Positions 1-7,924 of a DNA stretch of 39,559 nucleotides are shown piece after piece. The number at the start of each line of letters is the position of its first letter. Position 1 is the first letter of the stretch. A program made the position numbers and the translations under genes. Under the pieces are notes generated by a model. That model saw only the letters and a list, made by a program, of their open reading frames with translations, made no database searches and had not been told where the DNA came from. Source of the stretch: Lachnospiraceae bacterium (GTDB lineage Bacteria; Bacillota; Clostridia; Lachnospirales; Lachnospiraceae); assembly GCA_022510625.1 (NCBI GenBank), contig JAFLTD010000018.1, positions 1-39,559 on the forward strand, read 5' to 3'.

Positions 1-6
1 ATCGGT

Positions 7-183
7 TCAGCCTTTAAAACCATTCCCGTAATCTGTGTGTATTCCTGCATGAGAATGTTCTCCCGACTCTTCCTTGTTCTCACAGCGTCCCTGCTGTGTA
101 TCCTCTGCTGCATTTCTATATGCCAGGAAATCATCGATTTTCCCGGTGGCCATAAACTTTTCCCAGTAATTTATCTCATTCAT
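7..183 (-). CDS. small conserved protein downstream of era
   Basis: A 58-aa protein reads from ATG at 183 to TGA at 7, starting MNEINYWEKFMATGKIDDFL. AGGGG lies about 8 bases before the start. It begins 59 bases after the era stop, on the same strand, so it is probably the next gene of the era transcript. In Bacilli a small protein (YqzL) sits between era and recO, and many Clostridia have a short protein of the pattern YW..F...G.I.DYL.Y in that slot; this one fits the position and pattern. No domain with known activity is seen: the N-terminal half is helical and aromatic, and the C-terminal half is polar and rich in Glu, His and Gly. Function unknown. The call rests on the ribosome binding site, the context and the N-terminal motif. 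Confidence 0.7.
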   Translation of the reverse strand: MNEINYWEKFMATGKIDDFLAYRNAAEDTQQGRCENKEESGEHSHAGIHTDYGNGFKG

Positions 184-242
184 CTTACGCCCCTAATCCT
201 CTCTCATCAACTAGTGTTTAGGGTTCGCAGATTTGCACTTTT

Positions 243-1148
243 CTATTCTGCTTCTTTCGGATTATAACCAAAATTTTTCAACAGATAATCACTGTCCCGC
301 CAGTCCTTCTTAACTTTGACCCAGAGTTTCAGATTGACCTGATTTTCCACCAGATCTTCTATATCCATCCTTGCCATGGAACCGATCTTCTTGAGCATAC
401 TGCCCTGCTTGCCGATAATAATCCCCTTATGGGAATCTTTCTCACAGACAATGGTTGCCTCTATATCGACAATGTGTTTCTTAAACTTCATCATCTCGAC
501 AGCAACAGCAATTCCGTGAGGAATTTCCTCCTCCAGGCATTTTAATGCTTTCTCCCGAATCAGCTCCGCCACAATCTGACGCATAGGCTGATCCGTCACG
601 GTGTCCTCATCATAGAACGGCTCACCATAAGGAAGATACTTCATGATACACTCAATCAAAATCTCAAGGCCGTCTTTTTTCAATGCAGACACAGGAACAA
701 TCTCCGCGAAATCATACTGTTTTCTGTAGACATCGATAAACGTTAAGAGCAGTTCTTTCTTTACGGTATCGATCTTATTGATGACCAAAATGACTGGTGT
801 ATTCGTCTTCTTAAGCTGCTCAATGATATGCTGTTCTCCCGCGCCGATATAGTCCGACGGCTCTACCAGCCACACGATGACATCAACCTCGGACATCGTG
901 CGCTCCGCCACACCTACCATATAGCTGCCAAGCTTATTTTTCGCTTTATGAATGCCCGGCGTGTCCAGGAACACAATCTGTCCTTCCTCGGAAGTGTAGA
1001 CCGTCTGAATCCTGTTTCTGGTCGTCTGAGGTCTGTTTGAAGTAATGGCAATCTTCTGTCCGATCAACGCATTCATCAGCGTGGACTTACCCACATTGGG
1101 TCTGCCAATCAGCGTGACAAACCCGGATTTAAACTGTGTTTTTTCCAT
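243..1148 (-). CDS. era: GTPase Era
   Basis: Era is an essential GTPase that binds the 3' end of 16S rRNA and helps mature the 30S subunit. The 301-aa length is normal. The GTPase domain shows G1 GRPNVGKS (residues 15-22), the G2 threonines at 42-43, G3 DTPG (62-65), G4 NKID (124-127) and G5 SAL (154-156). The C-terminal half is a type II KH domain whose GxxG loop is GKQG (246-249). The start MEKTQF lies 15 bases after the stop of the DUF4349 gene, so the two are probably cotranscribed. The 58-aa ORF follows. No residue important for the family is missing. The identification is secure. Confidence 0.97.
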   Translation of the reverse strand: MEKTQFKSGFVTLIGRPNVGKSTLMNALIGQKIAITSNRPQTTRNRIQTVYTSEEGQIVFLDTPGIHKAKNKLGSYMVGVAERTMSEVDVIVWLVEPSDYIGAGEQHIIEQLKKTNTPVILVINKIDTVKKELLLTFIDVYRKQYDFAEIVPVSALKKDGLEILIECIMKYLPYGEPFYDEDTVTDQPMRQIVAELIREKALKCLEEEIPHGIAVAVEMMKFKKHIVDIEATIVCEKDSHKGIIIGKQGSMLKKIGSMARMDIEDLVENQVNLKLWVKVKKDWRDSDYLLKNFGYNPKEAE

Positions 1149-1163
1149 AAATGCCCTTTCCTG

Positions 1164-2315
1164 CTATTTTTCTTTCGAACGTAATGTATTGTCCGTATCG
1201 GACGTATTTCCCTGTTCCACTTTATCCTCTGCTTCATCCTGCTTATCTTCTGCTGTATCCTGCACATTTCCCGTGCCGCGTTTATTCCTTCTTACTTTGT
1301 TCTTTAGATTATTAACTGCCTGCCCGGTCCGTTTTGCAACTTTCATTGCATAACGCTTTTTGAAAAAGCGCCAAAGCAGCCTGCACACGAAAAACAGAAT
1401 AACAATCACAATCAGCCAGAGTACGATATAGGGCAGGTTAATGATAAACCCGACAAAGCCGTTCTGGAATCCCATACCCAGGTCATAGAAGCTGTCCGAT
1501 AGTCCCTGACGTATTCTTCCCCAGATCGTCACCTCTTCGGTCGGCGATAATCTCTGTACCTCCTGAACGGAAAGATTCACCGTACTGTAGCTTACCTGAT
1601 TCATCAATGTACGAAGCTGTGACTCCATGCTCTCCAGCTCATACCGAACCTGAGAGAGGCGGGATTCGATGGTAATAAGATCCTCTACCGTCTCAGCCTG
1701 TTCCAGCAGCTCCAAAAGCCGTTCCTGCTCCGTCGCAAGCGCATTTCTGTGACTTTCCAAATCGACATATCGCAGAGTCACATCTTCCACCCGCTCCTCC
1801 TTATTGACAATATTGGATGTCTCTCCGACGCGGGTAATAAACTCATCCAGTCTGTCCGCCGGAATCCTGACCGTCAGTGTACTGCTCCGCCTCGAATAAC
1901 TGTAAGCATCATAAGAGTTACCGTTATACTGATATCGATATTCAACATATCCTCCGAGCGATGCGATCTGCACTTCCAAAGCGGCAAGCAGGTCGTCATA
2001 CTGCTCCGTCTCCGTATACAGATCGACAGTGCGAATCAGCTTACGTTCCGAAGTCTGTGCAGCCTCCTCAGAAAGCTCTGTGCTCTGTGCCGTCCCGCTT
2101 TCTTCATACTCTATAGAGTCCTCGGCATAATACTCAGAAGCAGACTCATATACACCGTATCCCCCTGCATCCGCATACTGCTCCGTTGCTACCGCTGCAG
2201 CCATATCATTGGCTACCATACTATCATGGTACTTTCCCTCACTGCTGCCGCACCCTGCGATCACAGACATCATGACCGTACATACCGCACCAAAAAACGT
2301 TAACCTTTTTTTCAT
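1164..2315 (-). CDS. DUF4349 lipoprotein
   Basis: The chosen start (ATG at 2315) gives 383 aa. It has GGGAGG about 10 bases upstream and begins directly with the signal sequence MKKRLTFFGAV; a longer reading frame to 2378 would put basic residues in front of it. A lipobox VIAGC places the lipidated Cys at residue 22. A Ser/Glu/Tyr-rich linker follows, then the DUF4349 core with a long coiled coil (stretches such as RLLELLEQAETVEDLITIE). One transmembrane helix (LPYIVLWLIVIVILFFVC) is followed by a basic segment and a very acidic tail. This is the standard DUF4349 layout: extracytoplasmic coiled coil tethered at both ends. Biochemical role unknown. It lies between the peptidase gene (66 bases) and era (15 bases). 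Confidence 0.88.
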   Translation of the reverse strand: MKKRLTFFGAVCTVMMSVIAGCGSSEGKYHDSMVANDMAAAVATEQYADAGGYGVYESASEYYAEDSIEYEESGTAQSTELSEEAAQTSERKLIRTVDLYTETEQYDDLLAALEVQIASLGGYVEYRYQYNGNSYDAYSYSRRSSTLTVRIPADRLDEFITRVGETSNIVNKEERVEDVTLRYVDLESHRNALATEQERLLELLEQAETVEDLITIESRLSQVRYELESMESQLRTLMNQVSYSTVNLSVQEVQRLSPTEEVTIWGRIRQGLSDSFYDLGMGFQNGFVGFIINLPYIVLWLIVIVILFFVCRLLWRFFKKRYAMKVAKRTGQAVNNLKNKVRRNKRGTGNVQDTAEDKQDEAEDKVEQGNTSDTDNTLRSKEK

Positions 2316-2381
2316 CTTTCTTTTCCTCCCTTTCTTACTTTTGTATATAATACCCCTGAAAGACATAAAAGGTTTCATCCA

Positions 2382-5303
2382 TCAGTGGAATAAATAATCA
2401 GTATTCTCAAAAAGTTCGCTGTTCTCCTTGATATTTTCCTCGTTGCCCACCACGCAAAGACATTCATCATCCATGAAGGCGCGGATATATTCCGACAATC
2501 CGCGAATCGCATCTACATCCGCTGCAAGCAGCTCATCCCTGTCTTTCTGCGCCATCTCATAGGAATAGTGGGTCATATACCCGGTAAGTGAATAACTGCC
2601 TTTCATCGCCGGAGTCATGGGCGTATCCATCTCACTGATTGCTCCGATAATATACTGGGTCATAGTTCTTTCATCTGCCTCAAAATGGGCAATATAATCC
2701 GCCGCCTTCTCATAGACGTCAATCGTATTTTTCAGATTGGGATCTCTGTAAGATACAAAGTAACTGTCGCCCGTTTTCATGAAATCACACATACATCCGT
2801 ATGCGCCGCCCTTTACACGCACCTGCGTCCAGAGATAATCATATCCCATCATTACGCGCAGCACGTGAAGCGCACCGTTAAAGGGCAGTCCCTTCTTCTC
2901 AAAATTTCCCGCACGACATACATACTGAATCTGCGCCGAAGTCATAAAGCCCTCGTTCTTCTTAACCGGCTTGGGATCATACCCTGTGGCTTCTATAGAA
3001 TCGGTATACAACTTTCCTTTTAAATCATCAATATAAGATTCAACCCCTGCTAATCCTTCATTTTCTGCGGTGTAATCCACCATCAGATTCTCCGGTCGGA
3101 AAATATAACGGATAACCTTGTTAAGATTTGAAATCAGTTCTTCCTTTTTGCTGTCAAATTCATTCTCAAAACTCTCTAACAACTGATAGAACGGAATGCC
3201 GCCGATATGCTCCAATATCACAGCAGGCTTGGACAAATATGCCAGAGTCCGGTTTGCCGCCACTCTGTGTCCTGCCGACATCATATCTGCCTGCTTGCAG
3301 GAGCGTGCTTCCGCCACTAATTCGTAGAGACGTTTCGCATCCGCATAGTCGGAACGTATCAGTATTTCCTCCGCAAGTGCAAACGCCTGCGGCAGATTCT
3401 CATACAGAACCTTAACTTTCAAATCAAGAACAGCCGTATATTTTGACAGTTCCTTTGCATCCCCATAGGTAGTTACCGACGGAGTAATGCCACCGGTCTG
3501 CAAGTTAATCTCGTTGTACAGTTCACTATAACTGTAATTTTCCGTATTTACCAGACCAAGGATTGTTTTTAAAATGCCTACATACGGAAACAGTTCTTCC
3601 GGCACCTGTCTTAAATCGAACATGAACCGCAAATACCCAATACCGTTCGTGAAGACATCATGATAGAGAAGCACCGTATCTCCCACTTTTTTCTCCTCAT
3701 TGTAGTAAGGCGCCGCCTCCTTCTTCATATCAGCCCTGGACAAAAGCGGTATCTTCTCCAGATCTTCCTTGGCATTGGGCTCTTCCTGATACTGCCTAAG
3801 TTCCTCTGTCTGCCTGACAATCTGCGCAATCTCTTCGCTGCTCATGGCCTCTTTCATCTTCGCAAGTTTATCCGCAAGTGCCTTTTCTTTACGCCCCGTC
3901 AGCCCTTTCACCGGCTTAACGACCACTACACTCTTATGCGCATTGCCAAGCAGATAGTTTTTAATCAGCTCCTCATAGTAGGATGTATCAACTGCTTCTT
4001 TCAGCTCCCGGAAGGTATCAAGCAGTTCCACATTGATAAACGGCTTGGAATCATCATACAGCCATGTCTCCAACATCTGCAGACCATACATGAGTCCTTT
4101 GGGACGGGAGCCGTAATCCGCCTCTCTGTATCGGAACTCACTGTTGTTCAAGTTTGCGCGAATTGCTCTCTTGTCCAATCCTTCTTCGACAAGTTTCGAC
4201 AATGTTTCCTCCACAGTGCGGATAAATGCTTCCTTCTGCTCTGTATTGGCATTTTTCGCAATAATCGAAAAATAAGGCTGCTTGACGCCTATATCATAGC
4301 CGCAGTTTATATCTGTACCGATCCCCGCATCCAGAAGTGCCTGTTTGACAGGTGCGCCGGGCATCATACACAGCACATCAACCAGCGTATTAAAGCCATA
4401 ACAGAATTTTCTGTCCGGCTGCACACCGAAGGCAATATTGTAAGCCAGATAGGTGTTGTCCCTGTCCGACTCGCTCTCCATGATCGGATACTCCTTCTCT
4501 ACGGTCAGCATCTCGGTAAAGGGAGGCTCCGTTGCAAGCGCAGAGTCCACCGCAAGCGCCTCATATTTGGAGAGATACTCCTCGTCGATCCACTGTAATT
4601 TCTCCGCCATATCCATATTACCGTACAGATAAATATAGCTGTTGGACGGGTGATAATATCTCTTGTGGAAAGCAAGAAAATCCTCGTAAGTTAACTCCGG
4701 AATCACATCCGGGTCTCCGCCCGATTCCACTGCGTAGGCAGTGTGCGGATACAGAGAAGACATAATCTCTCTCCACAGCACATCGTCAGGGGAGGAAAAG
4801 GCACCTTTCATCTCACTGTAAACAACACCGTTGATCGTCAGGTCATCCTCGACATTTTCCATCTCATAGTGCCAGCCTTCCTGCCTGAAAATCTTCTCCT
4901 CATGATAAATATTCGGGTGAAGCACCGCGTCCAGATAAACATCCATCAGGTTCTGAAAATCCTTGTCATTACAGCTCGCAACCGGATACACAGTCTTGTC
5001 CGGGTAAGTCATTGCGTTCAAAAAGGTATTGAGGGATCCTTTCGCAAGCTCAATAAACGGATCCTTCACCGGAAACTTGTCCGATCCGCATAGTACGGTG
5101 TGCTCCACGATATGCGCCACACCTGTGCTGTCCTTAGGTGGTGTCCGAAAACCGATGTAAAATACTTTATTCTCATCATCATTAGACAGAAGCGCCACTC
5201 TCGCCCCCGTTTTGTTATGTCTCAGCAAATATCCTACCGAATGAATGTCCTTGATCTGTCTCTTCTCCAATACTGTGTAAGCCTGTAACTGTTCTATCTG
5301 CAT
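2382..5303 (-). CDS. M16C zinc metallopeptidase (presequence-protease/insulinase family)
   Basis: A 973-aa protein of the M16C family (PreP/Cym1 type), zinc peptidases that degrade peptides inside a closed two-lobed chamber. The inverted zinc motif HIVEH is at residues 64-68, and Glu164 (VVYSEMKG) fits the third zinc ligand, 96 residues downstream as in PreP. The length matches the four-domain family, and the C-terminal lobe has the usual GGAYG motif. I chose ATG 5303 over ATG 5336: AAAGGAG stands about 11 bases before 5303, while nothing similar precedes 5336. A promoter (TTGCTA-17-TATACT) lies about 45-75 bases upstream. There is no signal peptide, so it is cytoplasmic. It heads the run toward era. 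Confidence 0.93.
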   Translation of the reverse strand: MQIEQLQAYTVLEKRQIKDIHSVGYLLRHNKTGARVALLSNDDENKVFYIGFRTPPKDSTGVAHIVEHTVLCGSDKFPVKDPFIELAKGSLNTFLNAMTYPDKTVYPVASCNDKDFQNLMDVYLDAVLHPNIYHEEKIFRQEGWHYEMENVEDDLTINGVVYSEMKGAFSSPDDVLWREIMSSLYPHTAYAVESGGDPDVIPELTYEDFLAFHKRYYHPSNSYIYLYGNMDMAEKLQWIDEEYLSKYEALAVDSALATEPPFTEMLTVEKEYPIMESESDRDNTYLAYNIAFGVQPDRKFCYGFNTLVDVLCMMPGAPVKQALLDAGIGTDINCGYDIGVKQPYFSIIAKNANTEQKEAFIRTVEETLSKLVEEGLDKRAIRANLNNSEFRYREADYGSRPKGLMYGLQMLETWLYDDSKPFINVELLDTFRELKEAVDTSYYEELIKNYLLGNAHKSVVVVKPVKGLTGRKEKALADKLAKMKEAMSSEEIAQIVRQTEELRQYQEEPNAKEDLEKIPLLSRADMKKEAAPYYNEEKKVGDTVLLYHDVFTNGIGYLRFMFDLRQVPEELFPYVGILKTILGLVNTENYSYSELYNEINLQTGGITPSVTTYGDAKELSKYTAVLDLKVKVLYENLPQAFALAEEILIRSDYADAKRLYELVAEARSCKQADMMSAGHRVAANRTLAYLSKPAVILEHIGGIPFYQLLESFENEFDSKKEELISNLNKVIRYIFRPENLMVDYTAENEGLAGVESYIDDLKGKLYTDSIEATGYDPKPVKKNEGFMTSAQIQYVCRAGNFEKKGLPFNGALHVLRVMMGYDYLWTQVRVKGGAYGCMCDFMKTGDSYFVSYRDPNLKNTIDVYEKAADYIAHFEADERTMTQYIIGAISEMDTPMTPAMKGSYSLTGYMTHYSYEMAQKDRDELLAADVDAIRGLSEYIRAFMDDECLCVVGNEENIKENSELFENTDYLFH

Positions 5304-5348
5304 TGATGCGCAAACTCCTTTCCGTTTTCCGATCATAATCTGCTCTAT

Positions 5349-5377
5349 AGTATACCACTCTTCTTAAAACTTAGCAA
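5349..5377 (-). promoter_or_regulatory. sigma-A promoter for the M16C peptidase
   Basis: On the minus strand TTGCTA (5377-5372), a 17-base spacer and TATACT (5354-5349) make a good housekeeping promoter about 45 bases before the peptidase start. Its -35 box overlaps the T-tract of the preceding terminator, so the two operons are packed end to end. Confidence 0.65.
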
Positions 5378-5415
5378 AAAGAACAGGCAGAGACGAAAAT
5401 CATCTCTGCCTGTTC
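5376..5415 (-). terminator. strong terminator of the rhomboid-like/sigma-like operon
   Basis: A perfect 13-bp stem (GAACAGGCAGAGA pairing with TCTCTGCCTGTTC, 9-base loop) is followed on the minus strand by TTTTT. It lies about 175 bases after the stop of the 144-aa gene. The space between (5416-5590) holds no ORF that I can support; it has a small palindrome GACAGATTTTTCTGTC at 5457-5472 and several TGTC repeats. Confidence 0.85.
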
Positions 5416-5590
5416 AGTGTAAAAAGGGAATTTTACTAAAAATATATATACAACACGACAGATTTTTCTGTCATAATGTTGTCAATTTGTCGTTTTTCCT
5501 GTCCAGCAATGTCAGTTTAACAGATAATTTTACGATAAGCAAGTCCCTTTTCCTATTTGCAGTTGTCATTTATCGCGCATTTCGACATTT

Positions 5591-6025
5591 CTATACACTA
5601 AATGCCATGAGCGCCAGTTTGGACAGTATCAGTTCCTGTATCACCATACCGCACTGTTTCTTCCTGGCCAGATTCATTCCCACCAATTCGTCAAGTTTCA
5701 ATACTTTATTCTCATACAGTGTCTTGGTTCCGCCGAAGAGCTTCCGCTTCTGCACCAGCATGCTCACTTTGATTCTCGCCTTGAGTTGAGTATATGTCCT
5801 ATACGAAAACTGATCCGCAGTCATATAGTACAGCTGACTTTCCAGTGTTGTTTCCGGATCGGTGTCCTTCAGTATATAATGTTCCACAATGCTCTTGTAC
5901 TTAAAATTGACCATCTCTTGTCCCAGCATCTCTGCGTAACTGAATTTAGCACCCAGATAGACGGAACTCGCATCCTGCATAAAATATTTAAAATCATCAT
6001 TCCGAATGTCCGTTGTCATCCCCAT
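5591..6025 (-). CDS. unknown conserved protein, last gene of the sigma-like operon
   Basis: I do not recognise a named family in this 144-aa protein. It is mixed in composition, cytoplasmic (no signal or membrane segment), basic in the second half (KVSMLVQKRKLFGG) and ends in a hydrophobic helix. It begins 21 bases after the stop of the sigma-like gene and is followed by a strong terminator, so it is the third gene of that operon. The start is either ATG 6025 or the second ATG two codons in (6019); GAGAGAAAG just upstream favours 6025. Normal codon use and a close operon position support a real gene. No function can be inferred beyond a likely link with its two neighbours. Confidence 0.75.
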   Translation of the reverse strand: MGMTTDIRNDDFKYFMQDASSVYLGAKFSYAEMLGQEMVNFKYKSIVEHYILKDTDPETTLESQLYYMTADQFSYRTYTQLKARIKVSMLVQKRKLFGGTKTLYENKVLKLDELVGMNLARKKQCGMVIQELILSKLALMAFSV

Positions 6026-6046
6026 ATCTTTCTCTCATTCCTCACT

Positions 6047-6793
6047 TTAAGATATAGCGTTATCTGCAATATCCTCTATCTTGCCTCCGCTCATGCGGAC
6101 AGCATCCTCTATCGTTTTTCTGCTCAAACCGGACTCTGTCATGACTTCATCCACTGTCACCTTTCTGTGCAGTTCTTCTGACAATTCGCGTGCAGCATCC
6201 GCCACCTTGTTGACCTTGTCTGCGATTCTCTTATCTTTCTTAGCCTCCTGCGCGTTCTGCGCAATATAGTTCTCCATCGCATCCATAATCATCTTGCCTA
6301 TCATGCCCTGTGCTTCGGAAGCATGTTCCAGCGCGCCGAGCATAGTGACACCCATTGCCACTGCCACATTGCCCTCTCCGACCAGATCTTCCAGATACAC
6401 GCCCTGTCCGGCATACAATTTTGCAATCTCCACCACATCCGGCAAATAGCTTTCCGTCAATCTACTCTGGGCATCCGTATCCCCTGCCATGGCGGAAAGC
6501 GTGACCGCCTCCAGCTCTCCGTCAGAGAGTTTCGGCAGCGCCTGCAATTCTTCCAGATAAGTTTCCAGATAATCCTTCTCCTCGTCCGCAAGATATTCGT
6601 CTAAGTCCACGGGCTGCCCGATACCGATCTTATTTTGGTGCAGATAATCATAGACCATATCCATCTGTTCTTTGCCGAGGGCAAGCGGCGCAAAAGCTTC
6701 CTCCACCTGCTCCTTGGAGACACAGTTTCCCTGATCTTTCGCGGTCTTTTTTATTTGCTCCAACGTTTTTGCAAACAGAATTTCTCTATCCAT
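6047..6793 (-). CDS. sigma-70-like protein lacking regions 2.3/2.4 and 4
   Basis: A 248-aa protein aligning by eye with the N-terminal two thirds of a primary sigma factor. Residues about 5-55 resemble region 1.1 (CVSKEQVEEAFAPLAL then YDYLHQNKIGI). Residues 68-150 resemble regions 1.2-2.2: YLETYLEELQALPKLSDGE, then AGDTDAQSRLTESYLPDVVE and GVYLEDLVGEGNVAVAMGV, matching the RNA polymerase-binding segment of RpoD. The aromatic -10-melting segment (FSTYATWWIRQAI in RpoD) is replaced by GMIGKMIMDAMENYIAQ, without tryptophans. A region 3-like helix-turn-helix (KVTVDEVMTESGLSRKTIED) ends the protein; region 4 is absent. It could therefore contact core polymerase but probably not read a promoter. 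The start is ATG 6793 with AGGGATAGG overlapping the previous stop; a TTG two codons earlier is possible. Confidence 0.85.
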   Translation of the reverse strand: MDREILFAKTLEQIKKTAKDQGNCVSKEQVEEAFAPLALGKEQMDMVYDYLHQNKIGIGQPVDLDEYLADEEKDYLETYLEELQALPKLSDGELEAVTLSAMAGDTDAQSRLTESYLPDVVEIAKLYAGQGVYLEDLVGEGNVAVAMGVTMLGALEHASEAQGMIGKMIMDAMENYIAQNAQEAKKDKRIADKVNKVADAARELSEELHRKVTVDEVMTESGLSRKTIEDAVRMSGGKIEDIADNAIS

Positions 6794-6800
6794 TACCAAC

Positions 6801-7664
6801 CTATCCCTTTTTCACATGCGTGTGCGTATACAGGTGTTCTTCACAATATTCATAGTTGCCGTCGCACTTGGAACAAAATCTGAACTGCAGCCCCGGACTG
6901 TCCACCTCCGTCCTGCCGCAGATAGCACACTTGTGTTTGGTAATTCCCGTATTTCTTCGTATATCCCGTTTAAATTCCTGCCGCCTGCGTATCTGCTTCG
7001 GATTCAGACTCACCTTACTACGTGACGTGACAAAGAACACGACAAAGTTGAACAGTGAAGCTCCGATGACGAACCTGCCAACCGCTCCCCCATTGAAGAA
7101 ATCAAACACCAACAGAATGCCATAGATGATTCCCAGCACCTTAGCCTTGATCGGAATAATGAACATAAGCAGAAACTGTGCATCCGGAAACGTTGCCGCA
7201 TATGCGAGGAATATGGACATATTGACATAGTAGGTACTAAAGTAAAGCGAGGCGCTTCTAAAGTATATTGTTTTATCCACCGCATTGGCATCCGCATATA
7301 AAAGATAGAAATAGCCCATCAACAGGAAGCTTCCCACGATCGTAAAGAGCATCCCCTGAAACAGATACACATTATAGCGGTAAGTTCCCCATGTTCTCTC
7401 AAGCGTTGTCCCCAGTGAACAGTAAACGTATATCATAAGAAGCGCAAAGAACAAATTCCCGGTCGGCGGCGGAATCAAGATCCATGTAATAAGCCGCCAA
7501 ACCTGCCCGTGTATAATCGCATACGGATCAAGCGAAAGATAATAAATCAACGTGCCGGTCCTGTCCGCAAACTGAAGTACATATCCCACGGCATAACATG
7601 CTACCAAAAAAAACGTCAGGTTTTTTATTGCGTATTTACCAAACTTACGTTCAAAAGGACTCAT
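6801..7664 (-). CDS. rhomboid-like membrane protein with C-terminal zinc ribbon
   Basis: A 287-aa protein starting MSPFERKFG at ATG 7664, with GGGAG 7-8 bases upstream. About six transmembrane segments follow. The pattern IIHGQVWRLITWILIPP, then LGTTLERTWGTYRYNVYLF, matches the front half of the rhomboid fold (HG.WWRLIT and the LE..WG.xRF loop). The catalytic GxSG serine motif is not present in the later helices (only GASLFNF appears), and no conserved active-site His is obvious, so it is probably a non-proteolytic rhomboid relative. The C-terminus is basic, then has a zinc ribbon (CAICGRTE...FCSKCDG..EYCEEH). Its stop is 7 bases before the sigma-like start and carries that gene's ribosome binding site, so the two are translationally coupled. 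Confidence 0.8.
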   Translation of the reverse strand: MSPFERKFGKYAIKNLTFFLVACYAVGYVLQFADRTGTLIYYLSLDPYAIIHGQVWRLITWILIPPPTGNLFFALLMIYVYCSLGTTLERTWGTYRYNVYLFQGMLFTIVGSFLLMGYFYLLYADANAVDKTIYFRSASLYFSTYYVNMSIFLAYAATFPDAQFLLMFIIPIKAKVLGIIYGILLVFDFFNGGAVGRFVIGASLFNFVVFFVTSRSKVSLNPKQIRRRQEFKRDIRRNTGITKHKCAICGRTEVDSPGLQFRFCSKCDGNYEYCEEHLYTHTHVKKG

Positions 7665-7713
7665 TTCATTCTCCCTGCTGTTACAATGTATTTTCGTGTA
7701 CAAAACTGAATAC

Positions 7714-7742
7714 ATTTTAACATTCCTTCTTTTAAAAGTAAA
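7714..7742 (-). promoter_or_regulatory. promoter of the rhomboid-like/sigma-like operon
   Basis: On the minus strand TTTACT (7742-7737), 17 bases, TAAAAT (7719-7714), about 50 bases before ATG 7664. It lies back to back with the plus-strand promoter at 7825-7853 in the 260-base divergent spacer. Confidence 0.5.
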
Positions 7743-7824
7743 CGCCGCCGCATCAATTTAGCAGAGGTCATAAAAATTTAATAAATACCTCCCAAATTCT
7801 TCATTTTTTTCAACAAATAGGCGA

Positions 7825-7853
7825 TTGCTTTTTGCAAAATCGTGTCATATAAT
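7825..7853 (+). promoter_or_regulatory. promoter and possible operator of the dehydratase-like gene
   Basis: TTGCTT (7825-7830), a 17-base spacer and a perfect TATAAT (7848-7853) make a strong housekeeping promoter about 70 bases before ATG 7925. An inverted repeat, CGTGTC (7841-7846) with GACACG (7869-7874), straddles the -10 box and the probable start site. A nested TGTC/GACA pair (7859-7862, 7869-7872) shares the right arm. The position suits a repressor operator, but the regulator is unknown. Confidence 0.6.
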
Positions 7854-7924
7854 GACTATGTCTGTCAAGACACGGATTATACGAATAGTATACTTTAACT
7901 CATGAAACAGGAGTGATATATATA

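Noticed and set aside
3660-4598. Plus-strand frame of 312 codons
   Set aside because: Antisense to the M16C peptidase; no ribosome binding site or motif.
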